A DNA stretch of 64,000 nt from Pedobacter jeongneungensis (GCF_000633455.1 NZ_AYMG01000012.1:1-64000); one strand, 5' to 3'; shown: positions 43,369 to 53,151, counted from the stretch's first letter. The notes: generated by a model from the letters alone, not told the origin. Numbers and translations are program-made.

Positions 43369-43722
43369 TTGATGAAAAAGTTTGTTTATATCGTTACCGA
43401 CAGAAATCGTACAAGTATGCACGTGGGCATGAGCTCTGATTTGATTAAGACACTGGATTTCTACAAACAGATGCCAAACTTATTTTTTGATAGCGGACAG
43501 CAATTAACCCGTTTGGTTTATTTTGAAGAGTTTAAAACAGAAGCGCAGGCGTTGATTCGTTTTAAATCGATCAGCAGGTTTACACGTATGCAAAAAGAAC
43601 GTTTGGTGAGGTCTTGTAATCCTGACTGGATTGATTTGACTATAGGCCTTGATTTCGAAAATATTCTTTTACACAGAAATATCACCAACCAGGTTAAGCT
43701 ATCCTTCTCGAGTTTATCTTAA
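43369..43722 (+). CDS. GIY-YIG-like nuclease domain protein
   Basis: A 117-residue protein with a GIY-YIG-type fold: KFVYIVTDRNRTSMHVGMSSDLIKT is the YVY...hVG core, followed by a helix ending TLDFYKQMPNLF. The strand after has VYFEEFKT and QALIRFKSISRFTRMQKERLV. Typical catalytic Arg and Glu are in positions that match small single-domain (UPF0213-like) proteins; full activity is not certain. Two ATGs (43369, 43372) are possible. Shares its upstream region with a LexA-like repressor, so it may be damage-inducible. Confidence 0.75.
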   Translation: MMKKFVYIVTDRNRTSMHVGMSSDLIKTLDFYKQMPNLFFDSGQQLTRLVYFEEFKTEAQALIRFKSISRFTRMQKERLVRSCNPDWIDLTIGLDFENILLHRNITNQVKLSFSSLS

Positions 43723-44127
43723 CTCATATAAAGGTGTAATAAGGTAAGAAATAAAAGAATTATAATGAAAGCAAAAGTTATGTATAAAATTAATGCTTGA
43801 ATGATTAGTTCCGTTAGGATATTTAATCATTCAAGCATTTGACAATAACTTGATATAGGTAATTTGAGCTTATAAAAAAGATTATATGTGGATGAGTAGG
43901 TTATTATTTATTCAACAACTCAGCCACCTGCGAACATCTGAATTTATATAACTTTCAAACCCTTCAAAATTATGTAAGTAATTTTATGTTGCATAATTGA
44001 GCTAAAGGACAGTAAGTAGGGTATCATTTATTAACCACCTGAGCTAACTTAGAATAAGTGAGTTTATACAACTTTACAATATTCAACTTTCCAACCCTTA
44101 ACCTGTAAACCAATAATTCAGCTCTCT
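43723..44127. other. 405-nt intergenic stretch without a gene
   Basis: AT-rich, no supported gene. Two loosely similar blocks (about 43895-43970 and 44012-44100) share GTAGG-T-AT-ATTTATT, a CCACCTG word and CAACTTTC.AACCCTT-like endings, suggesting an old direct repeat. No terminator with clear T-run or RNA family was recognised. Confidence 0.4.
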
Positions 44128-47100
44128 CTACCACCCTGGGGCAAAAGTTAAACCGAAAACTCCGGTTTTAACATCTTTTCTTTGAAAGGGGATCGCATAA
44201 TAAGGTTCCAATACAAAGTAACCAAAAACATTTACCCTTAGTGATATACCAACACTCATTGCCGGTACACGCTCTGTTGTAGCCTGATAGGTAACGGGAT
44301 TTCCTTTGGTATCTAAAACTGGCGCGCCTTTGCTATCTAATAAAGTCTCTGTAGTGTAAGTTGGCTCGCTTTTAAACTTCACTTTAGTATCGTTTGTCCA
44401 GGCTAAACCTGCATCAAAGAATAAGTTGAGATCTGAAAATAATAACTTAGATGGTATTGCTGCCAACTTTTTAGGACCTGTAAATGGTAATCGGACTTCA
44501 AAATTGAAGACAGCAATTTTACTACCTGCCAATTGATTGATGTCAAATGATTCTGATGACTGCGCAGACGTATTTTTATAAATCGAGTTCGATTCGTAAC
44601 CCCGGATGAGGTAAGGATAACCCACATACATTGGATAAAGCCTGTCAGCATCTTTACCAATTCTTAAGGTATTGTAACTTCTTACGGCAAAAGTTACCGG
44701 CTTAGCTCTCCAATATTTACGTAGATCGGCTGTAACACCTGCGAAATTATAAGTGCCAAAGTATTTTTCTCCGCTTACACGGTATCTGTAACCATCAAGT
44801 GGGCCTGTTAAGCCAAAAATGGAATTATCACCAACAAAACCGGCATTCAATTGATAAAGGGTAAATGAACTTAATGGAATACCAATCGCATCTGCAGCAA
44901 CATCGTTAGCAACCCTGCTTTTGTCTGAGCCGATATAATAACCGTTCGCATCGTAATAATTGCTGTATCTGTCAACACGGTAACTGTAATGCGAAAATGC
45001 TCCGCCCAATTCAAAACGGTGTATTTTACTAAATGGATAAGCGCCAAAAACCTGAAACTGGTCTTCGAAAGTTCTCACGATATCCGTTCTATCTACCTGT
45101 GCTTTGGTGGTTTTATTATCGCCATTTGGAATATCTTCATAGCCATAAGATCTAAATCCTGATACATAAGGGATGTGCGAAATGGCTGCTCCCCAGTTGA
45201 TCCTGCTTTTTTGATTAATGTATCCTACCAATCCACCGAAATCATAAATTTCTCCATTGACAGATAGATTCGCGATAATTTGATTGGTACCCAATATATC
45301 GCTGAACATCCCCACAATACCCCCAGAAACACCTGTTCCAAAACGACTGGTAGAAACGCCAACACCACTGTTTGCCAGGTAATCTAATCTGAATTTTGGT
45401 CTGTATGGAACCGTTCTCATCGAATCGGCTACGATTTTTTCGAATCGGTCGAAGTTGTTCAGGTTGGAATTGATGATGTTTACTCCTATATTTTCCATAG
45501 GAGGGAGGATTGCTGCATCGAAGTTTTCTTCGCGGTTACCAATGCGTTTAGCCTTGAAACTGCTCAATTTGGCATTGTATAAAGTATAACGTTGGTAACG
45601 GTAATAGCTATATACAATATCATCTGTTGTGGAAACCGAAATGGCTGGCGAAAACTCGGTAATTCCACTGATACCGGTAAAATAATCGGTTAACTGATCA
45701 ACCGTATTATCAGTGAAATTGTATTTATATAAGTTTCTGAAACCATCTCTGTTTGAGAGGAAGTAGATATTCTGACTATTTGCAGAAAATTGTGCGTTTA
45801 AGTTGTTTGCTCCGGGGAAAACATCAAGATTGCTCACCGTTTTAGAGGCAATATCATATACTGCTAAGTTAATGGGTAATACAGCGTTGATTACGTTTGC
45901 CTGAATTGCAGCTCTATCTGATGAAAATACTAATTTTTTACCGTCAGGAGAATAACTCGGTGCATAATCAGAATATACATCATCTGTAATCTGAGTCACT
46001 GCTTTGGAATCGAGATTATAAGAGAAAATATCACTTTGTCCTTCAACCATGCCCGAAAATGCAATATCTTTTCCATTTGGCGACCAGGTTAAATTACCAA
46101 ATTGTTGCACCTGTGCCATTGGAGTTTGAGAAACGGTGGTGCCATTAGCAACGTTGATGATCATCATCTGGTTTTTACCTTGACTGAAAATACTGAAGGC
46201 AAACTGTTTGCTATCGGGCGACCATGCCCCGGCAGATTCGATAAAGTTAAAATCATCAATGTGGCCGTTTGATATCTGACTGCTTAATTTCCTGATGATA
46301 CGTCCTGTTTTTGCATCTGCAAGGAACAGATCGATACCAAAAAGATCTTTTTCAGACATAAAAGCCAGGTATTTTCCATCAGGACTAAGGGCAGGGGCAA
46401 CGTTCATGTTTCCCGCATTCTTATTATCGATGATTTTAGTACCAGTAATTTTAATCTGAGAACTATCGGCTTTTAACATCGGCTTGTAATGTGCATCTAT
46501 GGAGTTTTTCCAAAGACCAGACAGCGTTTTGTCGTCGTAACCAAAAGTGTATCTAATGGCATTTTCGTAGCCATATTTTGCTGTATTCTTAAATAAAGGA
46601 ACAATAGTGGTATCACCATATTGCGAACCGATATAAGTCCAAAAAGCCTGACCATAACGATAAGGAAAGTATTTGTTGGAATTGGTTAAGTCTTTTAAAG
46701 AAGGAATGTCGCGGTTCAACATGGCATCACGCATCCACATGGAAGTAAAAGCATCTTTTTTACCAATAGAAAGGTATTCGGCCATCCCTTCAACCATCCA
46801 TAATGGTGTCTGTCCAACATTTTCCAAACTGATCGAATCTTTCTCTAATAAAAGGTGATATTGAAAGGCGTGAACCAACTCGTGACCTAAAACGTGTCTG
46901 GTTTGGCTGTTTAATTCCATAACAGGCATAATTACCCTGTTTTTCAGCGCTTCGGTAACCCCGCCTGTTCCAATGCCAATTTCTCCGTTAAGTACCGTTG
47001 TTTGTTGGAAATCAGGATGGTTATTATATAAAATAATTGGATTTTTCTTTAAAAAAGTATCTCTAAAAACCTCCTGATGCATTTTGTACCAGGTTTCGGC

Positions 47101-47301
47101 ATCCTGCGAAAAGCGTTTTAAAAGTTTCTCATTTTTAATGTAGTAGTAAATTTCGAAATGGGGTGTTTGTAAAACTTTAAAATCAAGTGTTTTGTACCTC
47201 ACCTTATTTTGACCGAAATATTGTGCTTTAACAGAAAAAGAAAGAATAAGCAACAGCAATAAGGAACAATACCGCTTTAATAAAGTAGAGCCTTTTTTCA
47301 T
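44128..47301 (-). CDS. Three-part protein: gluzincin peptidase, TolB-like propeller, outer-membrane barrel
   Basis: A 1057-residue exported protein (signal LLLLLILSFSVKA). Residues about 45-280 are a peptidase-MA-like domain: H140-E141-L-V-H144 (HELVH) with E171 in WMVEGMAEYLS. Residues about 290-590 contain beta-propeller repeats of the TolB/PD40 type (GKYLAFMSEKD, SPDSKQFAFS, SPNGKDIAFSG, SPDGKKLVFSSD). Residues about 640-1057 look like a BamA/surface-antigen barrel: FGYFVLEPYYAIPF and a terminal aromatic W. Architecture is known in Bacteroidota; substrate not known. Outer membrane with the protease domain probably periplasmic. Confidence 0.88.
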   Translation of the reverse strand: MKKGSTLLKRYCSLLLLLILSFSVKAQYFGQNKVRYKTLDFKVLQTPHFEIYYYIKNEKLLKRFSQDAETWYKMHQEVFRDTFLKKNPIILYNNHPDFQQTTVLNGEIGIGTGGVTEALKNRVIMPVMELNSQTRHVLGHELVHAFQYHLLLEKDSISLENVGQTPLWMVEGMAEYLSIGKKDAFTSMWMRDAMLNRDIPSLKDLTNSNKYFPYRYGQAFWTYIGSQYGDTTIVPLFKNTAKYGYENAIRYTFGYDDKTLSGLWKNSIDAHYKPMLKADSSQIKITGTKIIDNKNAGNMNVAPALSPDGKYLAFMSEKDLFGIDLFLADAKTGRIIRKLSSQISNGHIDDFNFIESAGAWSPDSKQFAFSIFSQGKNQMMIINVANGTTVSQTPMAQVQQFGNLTWSPNGKDIAFSGMVEGQSDIFSYNLDSKAVTQITDDVYSDYAPSYSPDGKKLVFSSDRAAIQANVINAVLPINLAVYDIASKTVSNLDVFPGANNLNAQFSANSQNIYFLSNRDGFRNLYKYNFTDNTVDQLTDYFTGISGITEFSPAISVSTTDDIVYSYYRYQRYTLYNAKLSSFKAKRIGNREENFDAAILPPMENIGVNIINSNLNNFDRFEKIVADSMRTVPYRPKFRLDYLANSGVGVSTSRFGTGVSGGIVGMFSDILGTNQIIANLSVNGEIYDFGGLVGYINQKSRINWGAAISHIPYVSGFRSYGYEDIPNGDNKTTKAQVDRTDIVRTFEDQFQVFGAYPFSKIHRFELGGAFSHYSYRVDRYSNYYDANGYYIGSDKSRVANDVAADAIGIPLSSFTLYQLNAGFVGDNSIFGLTGPLDGYRYRVSGEKYFGTYNFAGVTADLRKYWRAKPVTFAVRSYNTLRIGKDADRLYPMYVGYPYLIRGYESNSIYKNTSAQSSESFDINQLAGSKIAVFNFEVRLPFTGPKKLAAIPSKLLFSDLNLFFDAGLAWTNDTKVKFKSEPTYTTETLLDSKGAPVLDTKGNPVTYQATTERVPAMSVGISLRVNVFGYFVLEPYYAIPFQRKDVKTGVFGLTFAPGW

Positions 47302-47445
47302 ATATATGGTTTTAGTAATGATTGTTCAATAATTTACAAAAATGAAAAGGTAAAAATCCGGAAATAAAAATAGCAATAGTTTAAAAGACTATTAAAAATT
47401 TAACACTTTTTAAAATTTCACTACCTGTTTTACACAAGCAGTGAG

Positions 47446-49902
47446 CTATTGTTGATTGTTGTTTTCGTTTTTCTTTCTTTCCTTTTCTTCCTGACGCTGT
47501 TTTCTCTTCAGTTCACGTTCTTCTTTTCTGGTTAGCGGAACAGTGGGGGTAACGGGATTTTGAGCAGGCTCTGTTTTCTTTTCTTCTTTTTTAACCTCAG
47601 GTTCGTTGTTTACCGGTTCAGTAGTAACGGGTACTTCGGTAGGAACGGTAAAATCAGTAGAATCAACTGTTACGCTGTCTGTTGATGTTGTGTCCCTGAT
47701 AATTCTTGGACTAGGGCAATTGTAAGTGCGGGTAATATCAACTGTTGCTTTGGGGAAGGGACCATAAGTATATCCTGATTTTGGATCGAGGTAAACTTTT
47801 TCCATAAACTTTGCAAAAATTGGCAGGGCAGTTCTCGATCCTTCACCTTGCTCACCATTTTTAAAGTGGGCTGTTCTTTCATCACAACCTACCCAAACAC
47901 CCGTTACCAGATCTTTGGTTAAACCCATGTACCAGGCATCAACATAATCAGAAGAAGTACCGGTTTTACCACCAATCTGGTTGTTTTTCTTAAACAGGTT
48001 AGGCCACTCCCACAAGGCTTGTGAAGTACCTTCTGGTTCTTCCATGCCGCCACGGAACATGTACGTCATTAACCAGGCAATTTCTTCAGTTAAAACACGC
48101 TTGGTTTTTGGCTTAAATTCGTCAATTATGTTATTGTCCTGGTCGGTAATTTTTTCAACCAATATGGGGTCGGTTTTAATCCCTTTATTCATGAAAGTAG
48201 CGTAGGCTTTTACCATTTCGTAAACGCTAACATCGTTTGAACCTAAACTTACTGATGGAACAGATTCCAAATGACTGTCAATACCACATTCGTGCGCATA
48301 TTTAACCACATTATCCCAACCTACCTTTTCGGTAACCTGTGCGGTAATGGTATTCACCGATTTTGCCATTGCCCAACGTAAACTCATTTCTCGGTAAGAA
48401 ACACTGTAATCGGCATTTTTAGGCTCCCAGTATTTGGTCTGGCCCTTATCCTGATAAGCAATTTTAACTGGTTTATCAGTAAATTTATCACAAGGGCTCA
48501 TGCCTTGTTCTAAAGCAGTTAAATAGGCAAAAGGTTTAAATGTAGATCCTGCCTGGCGTTTAGCCTGATTAACATGATCGTATTTGAAAAATTTATGATC
48601 GATACCGCCCACCCAAACTTTAATTTTTCCGCTGGCAGGTTCCATGGTCATCATACCCGTATTTATGATTTTTCCGTAATAACGAATAGAATCTAAAGTA
48701 GAAAACAAAGTATCGCGATCACCTTTATAGGTAAAAATCTGCATCCTTTTCTTTTTGTTAAAATAGGCTTTAACAGAATCTGGATTATTCGGAAATTTCT
48801 TTTGTAAAAGGGCATAGATTGGCAGGTTTTTCATTGCTCTATCCGGATAATCGACTTTTTGTTTTTCAGAATCATACCATGGATCTTCATTGCCCCAAAC
48901 ACTGTAGAACCTGCGTTGTAAGATCCTCATCTCATCAGCAACGGCTTCTTCGGCATATCCCTGAAGTCTTGAATCGATAGTAGTATAAATTTTTAAGCCA
49001 TCTTCGTAAAGATCGTAACCATTATCAGTGCACCATTTTTCGAGATATTTAGCTACTGCAGCCCTTAAATAAGAGTCGCCATCGCTGCCATCCTGCATTT
49101 TACCTTCTTTTAATTTGATGGGTTCTTTTGATAATTCAGCCAAGCTATCCTTGCTCAGGTATTTGTACTTATTCATCTGAGCCAGCACCACATTTCTCCT
49201 TTCCAGTGCCTTTGCAGGGTTTTTGGTAGGGTTATATAAGGTAGTACCCTTCAACATTCCCACCAACATGGCTGCATCGGTAGTAGATAAATCTTTAGCT
49301 TCTTTATCAAAATAAATCCGGCTGGCCGTTTTTATACCATAAGTATTATTACCGAACGAAACGGTATTGAGGTACATCGTAATGATGTCGTTTTTAGAAT
49401 AATTAGACTCCAGTTTTACTGCAGTTTGCCATTCCTTTAATTTAACAATCAATGTTCTCACTAAAGGGATTTTGATTAATAAGCCCTGCGATTTATTATA
49501 ACGTGTACGGTAAAGGTTTTTTGCCAATTGTTGCGTAATGGTACTGGCACCGCCATCTTTACCTAAGCCTATAACAGCCCGGCCCACAGCCTGAGCATCA
49601 ATTCCCCAGTGTTTGTAAAAACGTACATCTTCTGTTGCTACCAAAGCTTGTATCACGCTAGGGGCAATTTCTTCATAGTTTACAGGAGTTCTGTTCTCTT
49701 TAAAGTACCGTCCGATCAATTTTCTATCAGCGGTATAAAGTTCTGAACCTACACGAAGGGTAGGCGCTTTGATATCATGAACACTTGGAGAATAGCCAAA
49801 CAACCACAAAAAATTTAGCTGAAGCGCAGAAAAGAAAATTATTATAAAAAATAAAAATATGGCAGAATAACGTAAGTACTTGTTTTTTATCTCTTTAAAC
49901 AT
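47446..49902 (-). CDS. Class A penicillin-binding protein 1A
   Basis: An 818-residue bifunctional peptidoglycan synthase. Short cytoplasmic start with TM at about 11-32; glycosyltransferase-51 domain with EDVRFYKHWGID and STITQQLAKNLY; transpeptidase domain with SxxK in AGSTFKPFAYL, SxN in KSVNTI, and KTGTSS. The tail (residues about 740-818) is low complexity, rich in Pro, Lys, Glu and Gln, as often in Bacteroidota PBP1A. Anchored in the inner membrane, working in the periplasm. Single gene, about 140 nt before the peptidase-barrel gene, on the same strand. Confidence 0.95.
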   Translation of the reverse strand: MFKEIKNKYLRYSAIFLFFIIIFFSALQLNFLWLFGYSPSVHDIKAPTLRVGSELYTADRKLIGRYFKENRTPVNYEEIAPSVIQALVATEDVRFYKHWGIDAQAVGRAVIGLGKDGGASTITQQLAKNLYRTRYNKSQGLLIKIPLVRTLIVKLKEWQTAVKLESNYSKNDIITMYLNTVSFGNNTYGIKTASRIYFDKEAKDLSTTDAAMLVGMLKGTTLYNPTKNPAKALERRNVVLAQMNKYKYLSKDSLAELSKEPIKLKEGKMQDGSDGDSYLRAAVAKYLEKWCTDNGYDLYEDGLKIYTTIDSRLQGYAEEAVADEMRILQRRFYSVWGNEDPWYDSEKQKVDYPDRAMKNLPIYALLQKKFPNNPDSVKAYFNKKKRMQIFTYKGDRDTLFSTLDSIRYYGKIINTGMMTMEPASGKIKVWVGGIDHKFFKYDHVNQAKRQAGSTFKPFAYLTALEQGMSPCDKFTDKPVKIAYQDKGQTKYWEPKNADYSVSYREMSLRWAMAKSVNTITAQVTEKVGWDNVVKYAHECGIDSHLESVPSVSLGSNDVSVYEMVKAYATFMNKGIKTDPILVEKITDQDNNIIDEFKPKTKRVLTEEIAWLMTYMFRGGMEEPEGTSQALWEWPNLFKKNNQIGGKTGTSSDYVDAWYMGLTKDLVTGVWVGCDERTAHFKNGEQGEGSRTALPIFAKFMEKVYLDPKSGYTYGPFPKATVDITRTYNCPSPRIIRDTTSTDSVTVDSTDFTVPTEVPVTTEPVNNEPEVKKEEKKTEPAQNPVTPTVPLTRKEERELKRKQRQEEKERKKNENNNQQ

Positions 49903-50038
49903 ATTGGATATGGTGATATTTAGGTAATTGCTGTGGCGTTAAATATAAAAAACTCTATATGCAAATTAACGTATTTAATTTACTTATTTTTTAGTTCTAT
50001 ATTTAAATTACAGATGCATCGATTTATATAAATAATAC

Positions 50039-50923
50039 ATGACTATGAAGAACGAATTTAAAGGCTTAATTGTACAAGGGGATAAGAAATTTTCGCTAAA
50101 AAACCATAAAACCGACTTTACCGGTGGATACAATAAGGAAAAAGCAAAAGATGCACTGGTAAATTCGAAAATAGAGCTTAACCACCTGCAGGAAAAATTG
50201 TATGCATCGGGAAAACATTCGGTACTGATTATCTTCCAGGCAATGGATGCGGCAGGTAAGGACAGTGCTATTGAACATGTGATGAGCGGATTAAATCCAC
50301 AAGGATGTCAGGTTTACAGTTTTAAAGTACCTACATCTAAAGAATATGAACATGATTTTTTATGGAGGCATTATAAAGCCTTGCCAGAACGCGGACGGAT
50401 CGGTATCCATAACCGTTCGCATTATGAGAATGTTTTGGTTTGTAAAGTACATCCTGAATATATTTTGAGTGAAAATATTCCGGGTTTTACGGAAGTAAAA
50501 AAGATTAACAAAGATTTTTGGCAACAACGTTATAAAAGCATCAAAAACTTTGAGGATCATTTAACTGCCAACGGAACAGTGATTCTGAAATTTTTCTTAA
50601 ATGTGAGTAAAGAGGAGCAAAAAGAACGCTTTTTAGAGCGTATAGAGGATCCTACAAAAAACTGGAAATTTTCTTCAGGAGATATTAAGGAAAGGGCTTT
50701 GTGGGATAAATATATGGATGCTTATGAAGATGCCATCAATGCAACAAGTACCGAAGAATTGCCCTGGCACATTATACCAGCAGATAAAAAATGGTTTGCC
50801 CGTTTGGCCATTAGTGAGATTATCGTTGATAAATTAAAAAGTTTAGATCTCAAATTTCCGGTATTGGGTGAAGATGAAACAGCTAAATTGAGTGAAACCA
50901 AGAGTATTTTGCTAAGTGAATAA
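50039..50923 (+). CDS. ppk2: Polyphosphate kinase 2 family nucleotide phosphotransferase
   Basis: A 294-residue PPK2 (probably class III, AMP/ADP-acting). Walker A-like AMDAAGKDSAIEH; Walker B/lid motif HNRSHYENVLVCKVHPE, and W-R-H-Y-K-A-L-P-E-R-G-R-I-G-I-H with conserved arginines. It moves phosphate from polyphosphate to nucleotides, complementing ppk1 at 2645. Starts at 50039; a third-codon Met is an alternative. Its stop is just before the 3' end of the opposite-strand RNase P RNA. Confidence 0.92.
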   Translation: MTMKNEFKGLIVQGDKKFSLKNHKTDFTGGYNKEKAKDALVNSKIELNHLQEKLYASGKHSVLIIFQAMDAAGKDSAIEHVMSGLNPQGCQVYSFKVPTSKEYEHDFLWRHYKALPERGRIGIHNRSHYENVLVCKVHPEYILSENIPGFTEVKKINKDFWQQRYKSIKNFEDHLTANGTVILKFFLNVSKEEQKERFLERIEDPTKNWKFSSGDIKERALWDKYMDAYEDAINATSTEELPWHIIPADKKWFARLAISEIIVDKLKSLDLKFPVLGEDETAKLSETKSILLSE

Positions 50924-50924
50924 A

Positions 50925-51331
50925 AAAATGCAGGTCTATAAGCCGGGTTCTGTTTCCTGATTGCTCAGGCTTCTATCATTTATCCACTATAAACGTTGCC
51001 GTTTATCTCTAACGACCTACCCACTAACATCGGACGGGCAGCCCTTTATCCCGACATAAAGTCGGGATGTTAGCCTATTTGGTCTTTCAACTCCCGGGGT
51101 TTACAAACCACTGCAGTCGCCTGCAATGCTCGTGCGCTCTTACCGCACGTTTTCACCCTTATCCCGATGCCGCAAGCGGATACTGGACGGTATATTTTCT
51201 GTTGCACTAATCCGTAGCTCAGGTTTTCATTCCTGAACCCCTTTCCGTTAGAAAGCGGGATGCCCTGCGTTGCCCGGACTTTCCTCTCTTCCGGTTTTAC
51301 CCGAAACAGCGATAGAACAACCTGCATTTTG
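50925..51331 (-). ncRNA. rnpB: RNase P RNA (class A-like)
   Basis: The catalytic RNA of tRNA 5' maturation, read on the minus strand. Seen: P1 stem from the two ends (ATGCAGGT at the 5' end and ACCTGCAT at the 3' end), the universal 5' consensus AGAGGAAAGTCCGGGC (complement at 51272-51287), and the 3' ACAGAACCCGGCTTATAGAC just before the T-run at 50922-50928, which serves as the terminator. Total about 405 nt, normal for Bacteroidota. Frames such as 51070-51366 and 51248-51451 are artefacts of this RNA gene and are not coding. Confidence 0.95.
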
Positions 51332-51386
51332 CGCAAAGATGGTTTTTTTTGACCACAAAGACACAAAGAACACGAAGATTTTGTAT

Positions 51387-51809
51387 TTATTTACAATTCT
51401 GTAAATCTTTCGAAACCTGAGCGTAAGGTACAAAGCCCTGTTTATTGCCAAAAGAATTGGTTACAAAAACCATTACCTGTGCTACGTCAATATCAGCCAG
51501 TTCAGGGAATGCGGGCATTTTTTCTTTGTACTCTTTACCATGAACAATCAACGTTTCATTAGCTCCGTTTTTAATAAAACAGGCCAAACGGGCTTTATTT
51601 GACTTTAAAAACAGTGAATCGGTTAAAGGCGGCGCAAGCTGACCTAAGCCTTCACCATTTTCACCATGGCAATTTTGGCATTTGGCTTTATAAATGTCTT
51701 TTCCGTTCGACATGTAATTTTGCAGATCAATGGTTTCTTGATTTTGGCAGGAAACAATGATGCCTGTAATAAAAAGGAAAAAGATTGAACTGATGATGTA
51801 CTTGCGCAT
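51387..51809 (-). CDS. c-type cytochrome lipoprotein
   Basis: A 140-residue lipoprotein (lipid Cys21, GIIVSC). Heme motif C44-Q-N-C47-H48 (CQNCH) and a distant axial Met in EKMPAFPEL, typical of class I monoheme cytochrome c. Also conserved: APPLTDS. It probably carries electrons at the outer face of the inner or outer membrane. It is downstream of the SCO gene (176 nt, with a palindromic repeat) in the metal/redox cluster, and may donate to or accept from the peroxidase-like protein. Confidence 0.88.
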   Translation of the reverse strand: MRKYIISSIFFLFITGIIVSCQNQETIDLQNYMSNGKDIYKAKCQNCHGENGEGLGQLAPPLTDSLFLKSNKARLACFIKNGANETLIVHGKEYKEKMPAFPELADIDVAQVMVFVTNSFGNKQGFVPYAQVSKDLQNCK

Positions 51810-51823
51810 AGATGTTAGTTATT

Positions 51824-51895
51824 AACCACAGATAAGGACAGATGAACACAGATTTAGTTGTATGTTATCTCTGTTTATCCTGTATATCTGTGGTT
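51824..51895. repeat. Palindromic repeat of ACCACAGATA type
   Basis: AACCACAGATA (51824-51834) and TATCTGTGGTT (51885-51895) are exact 11-bp inverted copies enclosing CACAGAT/CTCTGTTTATC words. Similar ACACAGAT hairpins occur at 18514-18545, 58026-58054 and 57074-57161. It lies between the SCO and cytochrome genes. Confidence 0.7.
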
Positions 51896-51985
51896 GAAAA
51901 TATTATTTGTACTTGCCCAGGAAGTATGGGATTCATTGAAAAATAGCATTATTCCGTGTAAATCCGTGTTTCTGCAGCAATCTTA

Positions 51986-52636
51986 TTACTTTTTATATTC
52001 TGCCAATAAAACAGGAATATCCTTTTTTAACTGCTCTACCTGATCTTCTTTGGTGCCATCATAAGCACCACGGATACGTCTGTCTTTATCAATTAAAACT
52101 AAATAGCCCTGGTGGATATAACCATCCTTAGCAGTACTGTCTTCGCCAACGGCCACCAAGTAGTTTTTTTCGGCCAAAGTGTACACGCTATCTTTAGTAC
52201 CATAAAGAAACTGCCATTTAGGACCATCAACGCCTAGTTTTTGAGCATACTTTTTCAAAACATGAGGTTTGTCGTATTTAAAATCAATCGTGTGTGATAC
52301 AAACATTACATCTGGATTGGTTTTAAAGTCATTATAAACCGTCATTAAATTGCGGTGCATGGTAGGGCAGATGGTGGTACAGGAAGTAAAAAAGAAATCG
52401 GCCACATAAACTTTGCCATCCGTTGCCTTATTGGTAGTTACAACGCTATCCTGGTTTAAGAAAGACCAATTTGGAATGGTTTGATAAACCGTATCGATTT
52501 TTTCTACACCAGCAGCATCTTTAACGGTTTCGGCATGACGCTCGCCATAAAAAGGAAGTTTTCTCTCTTGTTTACAGGCTGTAAATATAGAAATAGCCAT
52601 TAGGGATACAGCTAAATAAGCAGTGATTTTATTCAT
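51986..52636 (-). CDS. SCO1/SenC family copper chaperone
   Basis: A 216-residue lipoprotein (C21). Copper site: C86 and C90 in CTTICP and a C-terminal His in DGYIHQGYLVLID; the middle HTIDFKYDKPHVLKKYAQKLG is the SCO-specific helix. The thioredoxin-like fold delivers copper to the Cu-A site of cytochrome oxidase or works as a thiol-redox factor. Its place in a cluster with cytochrome c, a YHS domain and an MbnP-type gene supports a copper or oxidative role. Confidence 0.92.
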   Translation of the reverse strand: MNKITAYLAVSLMAISIFTACKQERKLPFYGERHAETVKDAAGVEKIDTVYQTIPNWSFLNQDSVVTTNKATDGKVYVADFFFTSCTTICPTMHRNLMTVYNDFKTNPDVMFVSHTIDFKYDKPHVLKKYAQKLGVDGPKWQFLYGTKDSVYTLAEKNYLVAVGEDSTAKDGYIHQGYLVLIDKDRRIRGAYDGTKEDQVEQLKKDIPVLLAEYKK

Positions 52637-52689
52637 GATGTTATTTTAAAATGTAAATATACGAGGTAATTTTGTCTGGGACGTTAATT

Positions 52690-52890
52690 GTTTCGAAAAG
52701 TCCGAAAGTCGGGAGTCTAAGCATTTAAAATACACGGATTCATATCTTCCGACCTCGGTCTTCCCGACTCCTAACTTGTTAATTCTTTTTGAGAGTCCGC
52801 GGTCAGATGTCCGAAAGTCGGAGGTTTGGGCAACTAAAATATATGGCTACATATCTTCTGACCTCGGACTTCGGACTCCTGACTCCCGAC
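52690..52890. repeat. Two copies of the GTCCGAAAGTCGG palindromic repeat
   Basis: Between the YHS and SCO genes lie two diverged copies of a palindromic repeat: AGTCGGGAGTC...TCTTCCGACCTCGG (about 52695-52770) and AGTCGGAGGTT...TCTTCTGACCTCGG (about 52810-52870). Arms are CCGAAAGTCGG/CCGAC types. A third copy is at 53163-53250, and a one-sided 37-nt relative lies inside lysA at 62747. Confidence 0.65.
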
Positions 52891-53151
52891 TTATTTTTTT
52901 ACGTACTTTGCGGGCTCTGCTACAAACTTTTGCTTACAGCTTTCTGAACAAAAATTATAGGTAACTTTATTATAAATCGTTGTTTTTGATGCATTAGCTT
53001 TAATCTTCATTTTGCAAACAGGATCTGTTACCACTTTTTTTGCTGAATCGATCAAATTTGTTTTTGGTGCATCAATCATAGATGTTGCATTTGATTTTAC
53101 TGCTATTGTTGCTAATCCAATTAGGATTATTGCTGAAATTGATTTTTTCAT
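52891..53151 (-). CDS. YHS domain periplasmic metal-binding protein
   Basis: An 86-residue exported protein with a signal (IILIGLATIAVKSNA) and a C-terminal YHS domain: DPVCKMKIK, YNKVTYNFCSESCKQKFVAEPAKYVKK. The two CxxxC-type Cys positions (C in DPVCK, CSESC) bind metal, often copper, in family members. It stands between the SCO and lipoprotein genes, all on the minus strand; repeats flank both sides. Confidence 0.85.
   Translation of the reverse strand: MKKSISAIILIGLATIAVKSNATSMIDAPKTNLIDSAKKVVTDPVCKMKIKANASKTTIYNKVTYNFCSESCKQKFVAEPAKYVKK

Noticed and set aside
43895..44100. A conserved RNA or repeat array in the 43.7-44.1 kb gap
   Set aside because: The two blocks are only loosely alike and have no stable hairpin or T-run; kept as a weak repeat note.
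51070..51451. Two overlapping open frames of 98 and 67 codons on the minus strand
   Set aside because: They lie inside the RNase P RNA gene, whose conserved 5' and 3' signatures are unmistakable.
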